Below are positions 1-5,413 of a stretch of 5,516 bases of DNA, piece by piece. Both the position numbers and the translations under genes were made by a program. Source of the DNA: Prevotella sp. CAG:1031 (GTDB taxonomy: Bacteria > Bacteroidota > Bacteroidia > Bacteroidales > Muribaculaceae); the NCBI GenBank assembly GCA_000431215.1, contig HF985589.1, positions 40,583-46,098 on the forward strand, written 5' to 3'. Under the pieces are notes generated by a model. That model was not told where the DNA came from. It saw only the letters and a list, made by a program, of their open reading frames with translations, and did no database searches. Position 1 is the first letter of the stretch. Each line of letters opens with the position of its first letter.

Positions 1-219
1 GAAGAGCTTGCGGAGGGTTTCGATATCGTTGCAGTCGCCCTCGACAAATTCGGGGCGTACGCCGGTTATTTTTTCGATGCCGTCGACGACGCCGATGTTG
101 CTGTTGCTGAGGTTGTCGATTATGACAACGCGATAGCCTGCTTTCTGAAGCTCCACAACAGTGTGGGAGCCTATGTAACCTGTTCCGCCGGATACGAGAA
201 TACGTGGCTTTTCTGACAT
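1..219 (-). CDS. galE: UDP-glucose 4-epimerase GalE, N-terminal part (3' end outside window)
   Basis: The 73 visible codons start at ATG 219 (complement) and stay open to the left edge. The peptide begins MSEKPRILVSGGTGYIGSH: a beta strand running into the Rossmann glycine motif GGTGYIGSH at residues 11-19, then the acidic end of beta-2 with IDNLSNS (residues 34-40) and a GDCND segment at 61-65, the position where GalE and related extended SDR enzymes contact the NAD adenine. This order and the IDNLSNS signature are typical of UDP-glucose 4-epimerase, the cytoplasmic NAD-dependent enzyme that interconverts UDP-glucose and UDP-galactose for the Leloir pathway and for surface glycans. The catalytic Tyr-x-x-x-Lys lies outside the window, so another nucleotide-sugar epimerase of the same family cannot be fully excluded. 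It follows rsgA by 12 bp on the same strand, so it is probably co-transcribed with it; no separate promoter is visible in the gap. Confidence 0.93.
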   Translation of the reverse strand, partial: MSEKPRILVSGGTGYIGSHTVVELQKAGYRVVIIDNLSNSNIGVVDGIEKITGVRPEFVEGDCNDIETLRKLF

Positions 220-231
220 TTTGCTAAACTA

Positions 232-1176
232 TTAGTAAGGTTTTCTATATTTGTCTGGAGTCGTATCTTCGAGTATGCTGAGATATGAGTTGAACCGGCT
301 TTGGGCTATGCGGTTTTCTTCGAGAGCTTCGCGGACGGCGCAGCCGGGTTCATGGGTGTGGGTGCAGTTGCTGTAGCGACATCCGCGGCCCGTCTCGAAA
401 ATCTCAGGGAAATAATGGGCTACTTCATGAACGTCGAAGTCGATCGTGCCGAAGCCCTTCACTCCGGGAGTGTCGATAATATGTGAATCGGGATGCCCCG
501 GAAGATCGAACATCTCGCTGAATGTCGTTGTGTGCATACCCGTGTCGTGGATGACAGAGATTGCTCCTGTACGCAGTCCGAGTCCCGGAATCAGGTCGTT
601 GATAAGCGTTGTCTTGCCGACTCCGCTGTTACCGCTAAAAAGTGTTATATGTCCGATAAGCATTTCGCGGAGTCTGTCGATTCCTTCGCCTGTTTTTGCT
701 GACACGGCTATTGTGTCGTAGCCAATCGAGTTATAAAGATATTCAACAGCTTTCTGAAGCTCGCGTCCGTCTTCGTCGAGCAGGTCGATTTTGTTTATGA
801 CGATAGTGACAGGAACTCTGTAGGCTTCTGTCGTGGCCAGAAAGCGGTCGATAAAAGTTGTAGAAGTGGTAGGGTGGGCCAGAGTGACGATCAGCATCGC
901 TCTGTCGAGATTCGCCGCTATGATATGGCTCTCTTTGGAGAGATTGCTTGCCCGTCGGATTATATAATTCCGGCGAGGTTCGATAGCTGTGATATAGTTG
1001 TAGTCGTCGCCGGTTTCCTGGACCTCGACAATATCGCCGACGGCCACAGGATTGGTGGTGCGTATGCCCTTTATGCGAAAATTCCCTTTTACGCGGCAGT
1101 TGAGGATTCGGGGCGAGTCCTCAAGAGTCTTTACTACGGCATTACTTCCCGTGCTGATTGTAACCTGAGCTTTCAC
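232..1176 (-). CDS. rsgA: Ribosome small subunit-dependent GTPase A (RsgA/YjeQ), GTG start
   Basis: The protein has 314 residues, normal for the family. An N-terminal OB-fold (about 1-70, with a conserved-looking STGS at 8-11) precedes a circularly permuted GTPase domain whose motifs appear in the order G4 NKID (128-131), G5 SAK (159-161), G1 GNSGVGKT (182-189), the GMHTTT switch segment (213-218) and G3 DTPG (235-238). A C-terminal zinc-binding module follows: Cys266, Cys271, His273, Cys279 (CX4CXHX5C). This is diagnostic of RsgA, the late 30S-assembly GTPase that is activated by the small subunit. The start is GTG at 1174-1176: no in-frame ATG lies between it and the upstream in-frame stop, the next Met is residue 94, and the N-terminus aligns with known RsgA starts. 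A TATCTTTG -7 box lies at 1182-1189, leaving almost no 5' leader. galE follows 12 bp downstream on the same strand. Confidence 0.97.
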   Translation of the reverse strand: MKAQVTISTGSNAVVKTLEDSPRILNCRVKGNFRIKGIRTTNPVAVGDIVEVQETGDDYNYITAIEPRRNYIIRRASNLSKESHIIAANLDRAMLIVTLAHPTTSTTFIDRFLATTEAYRVPVTIVINKIDLLDEDGRELQKAVEYLYNSIGYDTIAVSAKTGEGIDRLREMLIGHITLFSGNSGVGKTTLINDLIPGLGLRTGAISVIHDTGMHTTTFSEMFDLPGHPDSHIIDTPGVKGFGTIDFDVHEVAHYFPEIFETGRGCRYSNCTHTHEPGCAVREALEENRIAQSRFNSYLSILEDTTPDKYRKPY

Positions 1177-1181
1177 AGGGG

Positions 1182-1189
1182 CAAAGATA
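1182..1189 (-). promoter_or_regulatory. Probable Bacteroidetes -7 box for rsgA-galE
   Basis: On the minus strand TATCTTTG matches the TAnnTTTG consensus of the Bacteroidetes primary sigma factor. A -33 TTTG is not present at the usual distance; the tetramer at 20 bp spacing is GCTG (1213-1210), inside the terminator stem of the preceding gene. The predicted transcription start falls about at the GTG codon itself. Confidence 0.55.
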
Positions 1190-1200
1190 ACATAATTTTT

Positions 1201-1259
1201 ACAAAATATCAGCGGCCGGCAATGTCATCCTCGAAAGACGACAGATCTGTCGGCCGCTG
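1201..1259 (-). terminator. Stem-loop terminator of the DUF2582 gene
   Basis: CAGCGGCCGGCA at 1210-1221 pairs with TGTCGGCCGCTG at 1248-1259: a 12-bp stem with one G-T wobble and a very GC-rich base, around a 26-nt loop. Read on the minus strand the stem is followed by ATATTTTGT (1209-1201), a modest T-rich tail. It lies about 50 bp after the stop of the DUF2582 gene and immediately before the rsgA -7 box, so it most likely insulates the two units. The long loop and short T tract keep the call short of certain. Confidence 0.65.
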
Positions 1260-1305
1260 CTGTAAGGTTTTCGGCTGCGTCGGTTGTAGAAGCCGATTCA
1301 GTTCT

Positions 1306-1512
1306 TTATAAAAGCGAGATGATGAGTTCTTTTGCGTCTTCGGCCTCCTGGAAGTTGATTTTTCCTTCGCGGGCAAGCCATCCCAGAGCAGCATAGAGCT
1401 CTTTGTCTTTCAGCTTAGTCATTTTTTTAAGCTGTTTGGTTCCGAGGGCTTCGCCGAGGTTCAGGGCTTCCCAAACAAGGCCGGCATTCTGTCCGATTGT
1501 TTCTGTGTTCAT
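1306..1512 (-). CDS. Winged helix-turn-helix protein, DUF2582 family
   Basis: This 68-residue protein starts at ATG 1512 (complement) and ends at TAA 1306. An amphipathic helix at about 3-18 (IGQNAGLVWEALN) is followed by a short helix at 25-32 (TKQLKKMT), a probable recognition-type helix at 36-49 (DKELYAALGWLAREG) and a beta wing from KINF to the C-terminus. The ALGWLAREGKI segment is characteristic of the small winged-helix family annotated DUF2582, common in Bacteroidetes and some other anaerobes. Its role is not known; the fold suggests nucleic-acid or protein binding, but the protein is a single domain with no effector module and overall close to neutral, so calling it a transcription factor would be inference. 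It is transcribed alone, divergently from nhaA, with a TAnnTTTG box upstream and a stem-loop downstream. Confidence 0.9.
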   Translation of the reverse strand: MNTETIGQNAGLVWEALNLGEALGTKQLKKMTKLKDKELYAALGWLAREGKINFQEAEDAKELIISLL

Positions 1513-1564
1513 AATTTCTCTATTTATTTAGTTCAGTTTGCATCTATTTGTTAGGTTCCGACGG

Positions 1565-1572
1565 CAAAATTA
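1565..1572 (-). promoter_or_regulatory. Probable -7 box for the DUF2582 gene
   Basis: On the minus strand TAATTTTG matches TAnnTTTG, 52 bp before the ATG, which would give a leader of about 45 nt. No TTTG is seen 19-21 bp upstream; instead that position (about 1592-1597) overlaps the left edge of the inverted repeat TCTGTTA-N4-TAACAGA. This may mean the promoter is activator-dependent or controlled by a repressor. Confidence 0.5.
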
Positions 1573-1612
1573 CTAATAATTTTATAATTTTCGTTCTGTT
1601 AATAATAACAGA
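1566..1612. promoter_or_regulatory. Two operator-like dyads with TTA-N4-TAA core
   Basis: AAAATTA-CTAA-TAATTTT (1566-1583) and TCTGTTA-ATAA-TAACAGA (1595-1612) are both perfect inverted repeats of 7 bp arms with a 4-bp spacer, and share the core TTA-N4-TAA. Their centres are 29 bp apart. The first overlaps the -7 box of the DUF2582 gene and the second its expected -33 position. This is what paired operator sites would look like, but the region is strongly A/T-rich, so chance dyads are not excluded; no regulator is identified. Confidence 0.35.
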
Positions 1613-1739
1613 TTGGAACATTATAAAGTTTAATTTATGTAACGTTCATGCTGTCAGCTTTTTATCGAAGCGGTCATATAGGTGTTTTTGCCGTGGCGTA
1701 CTGTAGTCTTTTGTCTTACCAACATTTGTGATAAGGTTC

Positions 1740-1763
1740 TTGTTATATATTTAACAAAGTTAA
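1740..1763. promoter_or_regulatory. Inverted repeats just upstream of the nhaA start
   Basis: TTGTTA (1740-1745) and TAACAA (1752-1757) form a 6-bp dyad with a 6-bp spacer, and an alternative overlapping hairpin TTAAC-AAA-GTTAA spans 1751-1763, ending 4 nt before the ATG. The TGTTA/TAACA half-site also occurs in the dyad at 1595-1612. The region also contains TATATTTA (1746-1753), a one-mismatch version of the -7 box, 17 bp after TTTG (1725-1728); that is shorter than the usual spacing, so the nhaA promoter is not settled. Confidence 0.3.
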
Positions 1764-1767
1764 TTCA

Positions 1768-3162
1768 ATGTCGGGTATTGACAATCACATCACAAAAGAA
1801 GATTCCGGAAGTGTGTTTTATGCTGCCGCACAAACACTCCGGCGATATGTTTCAGGTGGTAATATGTTGTTTATCGCTACCGTTCTAGCGCTTGTAGCGG
1901 CCAATCTGCCTGTAGTTAGAGATTTCTATGCGGGATTTTGGGAGCAAAGTGTGCGCCTTCAGGTTGGCGAGTTCAATGTTTTCAGCCATTCGGGACGTCC
2001 GATGACACTGCTTGAGTTTATAAACGATGCTCTTATGGCTGTTTTCTTTTTCAGCATCGGGCTGGAGATAAAACGAGAGATTCTTGTCGGAGAGCTTGCA
2101 TCGTTCCGCCAGGCTTTGTTGCCCATTATGGGTGCTATAGGAGGAATGGCGGTTCCCGTCGTTATCTTTTTGTTGCTTTCTTACGGTTCTGACTATGCCG
2201 ATGGCGCCGCCATACCTATGGCTACAGATATTGCATTCTCGCTCGGAGTTCTGGCGTTGTTGGGGAGCCGGGTGCCGGTTGCTCTGAAGATTTTCTTGAC
2301 TACACTTGCTGTCGTCGACGACATAGGCGGAATTGTTGTTATCGCGGTTTTCTATTCCAACCATATAGAACTTACATATTTGTTATATGCGTTTGGCGGT
2401 TTCGCCTTGATGCTGTTGGGGTCGACATTCGGAATCCGCACTAAAGCGTTTTATCTGACGATTGGGGCAGCAGTATGGTTCCTGTTTCTCAATTCCGGAG
2501 TTCATCCGACAATTGCGGGTGTGCTGGTCGCATTCTGCGTGCCCGCTAAGCCGGTTTATGCTCCGAAAATGTATATTAAGAAAATGCGTTCGGCAATCGG
2601 ACGATTCAACAGTGAGAATGATGAGATGCTGACCCGGCGCACAATTCTGACAAACGACCAAATGGATTGGCTTAAACAGGTCGAGAGCGCTTCTGACAAA
2701 GTTATCTCTCCGCTTCAGGACCTTGAAGATTCGCTGCACCCGATTGTAAATATGCTGATTGTGCCCCTGTTCGCTTTCGCCAATACCGGTATTTTTCTTC
2801 TCGACCTCGAAGCATCGTCGATAGTCGGAGGAATTTCACTCGCGATAATACTTAGTCTGGTTATCGGTAAATCGGTCGGGATTTTAGGGATGGCTTGGCT
2901 GACTGTAAAACTTCACCTCGCGCCAATGCCGGATGGCTGCAACTGGAAAATGATGGCCTCGACAGCTGTTCTCTGCGGAATCGGCTTTACGGTGTCGCTG
3001 TTTATTGCCGGCCTGACATTCGGAAGCGGATCGCCTTCGGATATCGAATTGCTGAACGAGGCGAAGCTCGGAATTGTCGCCGGTTCGCTGCTTGCAGGTC
3101 TGTGTGGTTTCCTGCTTCTGCATCATTTTCTTCCCAAACGGGCGATTAAGCCGGCCGATTAA
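1768..3162 (+). CDS. nhaA: Na+/H+ antiporter NhaA
   Basis: This 464-residue multi-pass inner-membrane protein exchanges external H+ for internal Na+ or Li+, supporting pH and salt homeostasis. Family hallmarks are all visible: FFFSIGLEIKRE (93-104), PMATDIAFSLGVLALLGSRVP (150-170) carrying Asp154, the VDD pair Asp184-Asp185 followed by IGGI, NSGVHPTIAGV (242-252), PLFAFANTG (333-341), GKSVGI with Lys368, and CGIGFTVSLFIAGL (403-416). Asp154, Asp184/185 and Lys368 correspond to E. coli Asp133, Asp163/164 and Lys300, so the transport site looks intact. It is longer than E. coli NhaA (388 residues), chiefly because of a charged loop at about 262-322 between two membrane segments, plus an N-terminal tail of about 30 residues. 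ATG 1768 is preferred over ATG 1864 because the sequence before Met33 (TLRRYVSGG) resembles the amphipathic start of the family. The stop overlaps the stop of the convergent yqgE-family gene. Confidence 0.97.
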   Translation: MSGIDNHITKEDSGSVFYAAAQTLRRYVSGGNMLFIATVLALVAANLPVVRDFYAGFWEQSVRLQVGEFNVFSHSGRPMTLLEFINDALMAVFFFSIGLEIKREILVGELASFRQALLPIMGAIGGMAVPVVIFLLLSYGSDYADGAAIPMATDIAFSLGVLALLGSRVPVALKIFLTTLAVVDDIGGIVVIAVFYSNHIELTYLLYAFGGFALMLLGSTFGIRTKAFYLTIGAAVWFLFLNSGVHPTIAGVLVAFCVPAKPVYAPKMYIKKMRSAIGRFNSENDEMLTRRTILTNDQMDWLKQVESASDKVISPLQDLEDSLHPIVNMLIVPLFAFANTGIFLLDLEASSIVGGISLAIILSLVIGKSVGILGMAWLTVKLHLAPMPDGCNWKMMASTAVLCGIGFTVSLFIAGLTFGSGSPSDIELLNEAKLGIVAGSLLAGLCGFLLLHHFLPKRAIKPAD

Positions 3163-3749
3163 TTCATCGAGGGATTGCTCGGATGATAGAGCCAGTTGCG
3201 GTAGGGGGTGCCGAGGGCGCGCACTGTGCGGTGCCACATTGTGTCGTCGGCACCCGTCAGCAGCGAGCTTTTGTCGGACGGCATAGGAGAAGTTGCCCAG
3301 ACATGGTTGCCCATTTCATCGCGGAGCTGCCCTTCGTCCCATCCGCTATAGCCGATGAAGAAGCGTATATGACCTTCAATGGGGTAGCCTGCTTCGACAT
3401 AACCGCGCATAGCTGAAAAATCGCCTCCGACAAACAGATCGTCAACGATAGATGACGCTCCGGGAATAATATCGCCGAGGGTGTGGATGTAGAAAAGTCG
3501 GTCGGTGGACATCGGGCCGCCGCAGAAAACCGGAACTTTACGTGAGATGCCTTCGGCGAGCGTGTCGAGTGTATGGCCTGTAGAACGGTTGAGCACGACA
3601 CCCATCGAGCCGCGGCCTTCTTCACAATCGATCATTGCTATTACGGCATGATTGAAGAAGGTTTCGCGCAGAAAAGGTTCGGCGATGAGCAGTGAGCCCT
3701 TTTCAGGCATCGGAGATTCTATATCGATATTGAACAAGTCTGGTTTCAT
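3159..3749 (-). CDS. YqgE/AlgH family protein (DUF179)
   Basis: The protein has 196 residues from ATG 3749, matching the family's 180-200. Conserved blocks are GSLLIAEPFL (18-27), the EGRGSMGVVLNR strand-turn (44-55), PVFCGGPM (73-80), an LFYIHTLGD segment (85-93) and FIGYSGWDEGQL (131-142), followed by a C-terminal TMWHRTVRALG helix (170-180). These define the YqgE/AlgH (UPF0301) family: a cytoplasmic, one-domain alpha/beta protein whose biochemical function is not established; AlgH was named for an alginate-regulation phenotype in Pseudomonas, which does not transfer here. The open frame extends upstream to 3845, but the extra 32 codons overlap the promoter of the divergent ROK gene and do not resemble the family, so ATG 3749 is chosen. 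No clear TAnnTTTG box is seen upstream. It converges on nhaA with a 4-bp overlap. Confidence 0.95.
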   Translation of the reverse strand: MKPDLFNIDIESPMPEKGSLLIAEPFLRETFFNHAVIAMIDCEEGRGSMGVVLNRSTGHTLDTLAEGISRKVPVFCGGPMSTDRLFYIHTLGDIIPGASSIVDDLFVGGDFSAMRGYVEAGYPIEGHIRFFIGYSGWDEGQLRDEMGNHVWATSPMPSDKSSLLTGADDTMWHRTVRALGTPYRNWLYHPSNPSMN

Positions 3750-3772
3750 CCTATAAAAAACGTTTGAACACC

Positions 3773-3799
3773 GCGAAAAATTGCGCGATAGCTTTTCGC
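3773..3799. promoter_or_regulatory. Inverted repeat GCGAAAA-N13-TTTTCGC between yqgE-family and ROK genes
   Basis: Arms of 7 bp match perfectly around a 13-bp spacer that itself contains GCGC. The dyad sits 1 bp before the -33 TTTG of the ROK promoter and about 24 bp before the start of the yqgE-family gene on the other strand, a plausible operator position for either gene. No binding protein is known, and the dyad could instead be a weak stem in the transcript. Confidence 0.3.
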
Positions 3800-3800
3800 T

Positions 3801-3831
3801 TTTGGCATTGTGGCCTCTTTTTGTAACTTTG
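3801..3831 (+). promoter_or_regulatory. Bacteroidetes-type promoter of the ROK gene
   Basis: TTTG at 3801-3804, a 19-bp spacer, and TAACTTTG at 3824-3831 match the -33/-7 consensus (TTTG, 19-21 bp, TAnnTTTG) exactly. Transcription should begin near 3836, giving a leader of about 17 nt before the ATG at 3854. The leader has no strong Shine-Dalgarno but is A-rich. Confidence 0.85.
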
Positions 3832-3853
3832 CGGGAAAGAACCAATAATTATT

Positions 3854-4954
3854 ATGTATAAGAAAGACAAACGTATTGTAGTTACGCTTGACGCTGGCGG
3901 TACTAACTTTGTGTTCGGAGCCATGCGCGGGTGCGAATATATTACAGAACCGCTTACACTGCCATCTTGTGCCGGTGACCTCGATCGCTGTCTTGGACAA
4001 CTTGTCAATGGATTCCGAGAGATTATCAACGGACTGCCTGAAAAGCCGGTTGCGATATCTTTCTCATTTCCCGGCCCGGCAGACTATGCCAATGGCATCG
4101 TTGGAGGTTTCCTGCCGAATTTCCCCTCATTCCGCGACGGAGTAGCGCTCGGGCCTTACCTTGAGAGTGTTTTCGGACTACCGGTGTTTATCAATAACGA
4201 CGGCGATTTGTTTGCCTTTGGCGAGGCGACAGCCGGGCGGCTTGTCGACATCAATCGCCGAGTGGCAGAATACGGCAGCGAGCGACATTACCGCAATCTT
4301 TTGGGCTACACTTTCGGAACCGGGTTCGGAATAGGGTCGGTCGTTAACGGACAGCTCAATATCGGGAATAACAGTTGTGTAGAGACATTCTGTCTGCCTT
4401 ATAAATACGATCACAGCCTGATGACCGAAGATTTTTGCTCAATCCGAGCAGTCACACGCGAATACTCACGCCTTTCAGGCGACAATTCGGCATTAACGCC
4501 GAAAGAGATAGGAGAAATTGCCGACGGACGACGCAAAGGTGACCTCGATGCGGCACGCGAGTCGTTCCGACGCTTTGGCGAAGTTGCAGGTGACGCTATT
4601 GCCACAGCCGTGACACTGACCGACTCTCTGGTTGTGTTAGGTGGCGGCCTTACAGGTTCCGCTCATCTGATAATGCCGGCTTTGCTGAAAGAAATGCGCG
4701 AAAAGATTCGTATGATCGACGGGAACACCTTACAGCGAGTTCAGATGGAAGTTTTTGACCTCGACGACGAATTGGAATTCGAAAGATTCGTCAAAGGGAA
4801 TGCACATCCGCTGAAGGTTTATGGAACAGAGCTGACAGTCAGCTACGATCCGATGAAACGCACAGGAGTGTGTATCAGTCGTCTCGGTGCATCCCGTGCA
4901 ATCGCTATCGGCGCCTACACTTTGGCTTTGACAGCTATTGATGCGTGTAAATGA
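3854..4954 (+). CDS. ROK family protein, probable sugar kinase lacking the ROK zinc motif
   Basis: The 366-residue protein has an actin/hexokinase-type ATPase fold. Phosphate-1 is DAGGTN (13-18), the sugar-binding region is SFPGPADYANGIVGGF (71-86), NNDGD (114-118) carries the probable catalytic base Asp116, phosphate-2 is FGTGFGIG (154-161), and the adenosine motif is VVLGGGLTGS (260-269). It has no N-terminal DNA-binding domain, so it should be a kinase of hexoses or amino sugars rather than a NagC-type repressor; the substrate cannot be read from the sequence. The usual ROK zinc cluster (GH...CxCGxxGCxE) is absent: in its place stands SCVETFCLPY (174-183), and ED at 192-193 may stand for the Glu that ends the normal motif. 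It exceeds the 290-330 residues common in the family through insertions at about 128-150 and 300-345. ATG 3854 fits the promoter and the N-terminal beta strand. A glucokinase or fructo/mannokinase role is possible. Confidence 0.88.
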   Translation: MYKKDKRIVVTLDAGGTNFVFGAMRGCEYITEPLTLPSCAGDLDRCLGQLVNGFREIINGLPEKPVAISFSFPGPADYANGIVGGFLPNFPSFRDGVALGPYLESVFGLPVFINNDGDLFAFGEATAGRLVDINRRVAEYGSERHYRNLLGYTFGTGFGIGSVVNGQLNIGNNSCVETFCLPYKYDHSLMTEDFCSIRAVTREYSRLSGDNSALTPKEIGEIADGRRKGDLDAARESFRRFGEVAGDAIATAVTLTDSLVVLGGGLTGSAHLIMPALLKEMREKIRMIDGNTLQRVQMEVFDLDDELEFERFVKGNAHPLKVYGTELTVSYDPMKRTGVCISRLGASRAIAIGAYTLALTAIDACK

Positions 4955-4983
4955 AAAAAATTGATAAAAAAGTTGCCGAAATA

Positions 4984-5015
4984 TTTGGTCAACTCAAAAA
5001 ATCCACCTACCTTTG
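4984..5015 (+). promoter_or_regulatory. Promoter of tRNA-Gln
   Basis: TTTG (4984-4987), a 20-bp spacer and TACCTTTG (5008-5015) match the Bacteroidetes consensus. Predicted transcription start is near 5020, giving a 5' leader of about 33 nt to be removed by RNase P. It starts 30 bp after the ROK stop, where I see no terminator hairpin, so some read-through from the ROK gene is also likely. Confidence 0.8.
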
Positions 5016-5053
5016 CACCGTCAATAACCGAGAGAGGTAAATGACAGACACCT

Positions 5054-5124
5054 TGCCTTGTGGTGTAATGGTAGCACGTCGGATTCTGGTTCCGCCTGTG
5101 AGGGTTCGAATCCTTCCAAGGCAA
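5054..5124 (+). tRNA. tRNA-Gln (anticodon CUG)
   Basis: The cloverleaf folds by eye. The acceptor stem is TGCCTTG (5054-5060) with CAAGGCA (5117-5123) and discriminator A5124; a D arm of GTG/CAC surrounds TAATGGTAG; the anticodon arm has CGGA/TCCG around the loop TTCTGGT, giving anticodon CTG; the variable region is short; the T arm is GAGGG-TTCGAAT-CCTTC (5100-5116). The weak U1-A72 pair and the TTCTG loop are typical of glutamine tRNAs. The anticodon stem has four good pairs, with its outermost position (T/C) mismatched. CCA is not encoded (ACT follows), so it must be added enzymatically. It reads CAG codons. Confidence 0.95.
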
Positions 5125-5126
5125 CT

Positions 5127-5164
5127 AAAGGAGAATTGAAATTCATACTTCAGTTCTCCTTTCT
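5127..5164 (+). terminator. Intrinsic terminator after tRNA-Gln
   Basis: AAAGGAGAATTGAA (5127-5140) pairs with TTCAGTTCTCCTTT (5149-5162) over 14 bp with one G-T wobble, with an 8-nt loop. The 3' arm ends in TTT and continues TTCT. It begins 2 nt after the tRNA discriminator base and should end tRNA transcription and any read-through from the ROK gene. The A-rich 5' arm would make it partly bidirectional. Confidence 0.85.
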
Positions 5165-5317
5165 CATATCTGAGTGAATATCAGAGATTTCTGAATAATT
5201 CGTACGATACGGTTGTTCGACGCAAACCTCTATTTTCACATGATGGCAGTAGCTTGTGCATGAGAAATGTGCAGTGCATTGCCATAATCGAAGTTGTTGG
5301 ATCGTAAAGATCAAGTT
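5165..5317. other. Intergenic stretch with no recognised gene
   Basis: I find no ORF of note, no RNA fold and no TAnnTTTG promoter box on either strand here. Short local dyads (TCTGA/TCAGA repeats at about 5169-5195) are the only structure. Together with the fragment that follows, this makes about 350 bases after the terminator without an intact gene. Confidence 0.5.
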
Positions 5318-5413
5318 ATGGCCAAAATTTCGTTAAAATTCACCCACAAAGACGGCAAATTCTGCCTCTGTGCCACGTCAAAGGGACACAGGTTCGACAC
5401 TACAAGGTGGTAA
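5318..5413 (+). pseudogene. Short ORF, possible remnant of a tyrosine integrase N-terminus
   Basis: An ATG at 5318 opens a 31-codon frame beginning MAKISLKFTHKDGKF and ending at TAA 5411-5413. The start resembles, from memory, the N-terminal arm-binding beta strands of Bacteroidetes tyrosine recombinases (MAKI-LKF-.-DGK...), and the place, about 190 bp downstream of a tRNA gene, is where such integrases usually sit. No continuation of an integrase could be recognised in any frame after the stop, so if the resemblance is real the gene is truncated or rearranged. No promoter box is visible. It may equally be a chance ORF. Confidence 0.25.

Noticed and set aside
1271..1296. Hairpin TCGGCT/AGCCGA just after the DUF2582 stop as a terminator
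   Set aside because: A 6-bp stem with a 14-nt loop and no T tract on either strand; the longer stem at 1210-1259 is a much better candidate.
874..1311. 145-codon plus-strand ORF opposite rsgA
   Set aside because: It lies antisense to the conserved OB-fold and start region of rsgA, has no family-like motifs, and has no promoter or separate support; it is a shadow frame. The same holds for the shorter plus-strand frames at 301-721.
1885..3237. Minus-strand ORFs of 159, 118 and 117 codons opposite nhaA
   Set aside because: Antisense to a strongly conserved membrane protein. The peptides are rich in Gln, Arg, Ser and His, as expected from the complement of hydrophobic codons, and match nothing recognisable.
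3750..3845. Upstream extension of the yqgE-family gene to a start at 3845
   Set aside because: The extra 32 residues are basic, do not resemble the family N-terminus, and would run across the consensus promoter of the divergent ROK gene.
3854..4954. ROK protein as a NagC/XylR-type transcriptional repressor
   Set aside because: There is no N-terminal winged-helix domain: the ATPase phosphate-1 motif DAGGTN begins at residue 13.
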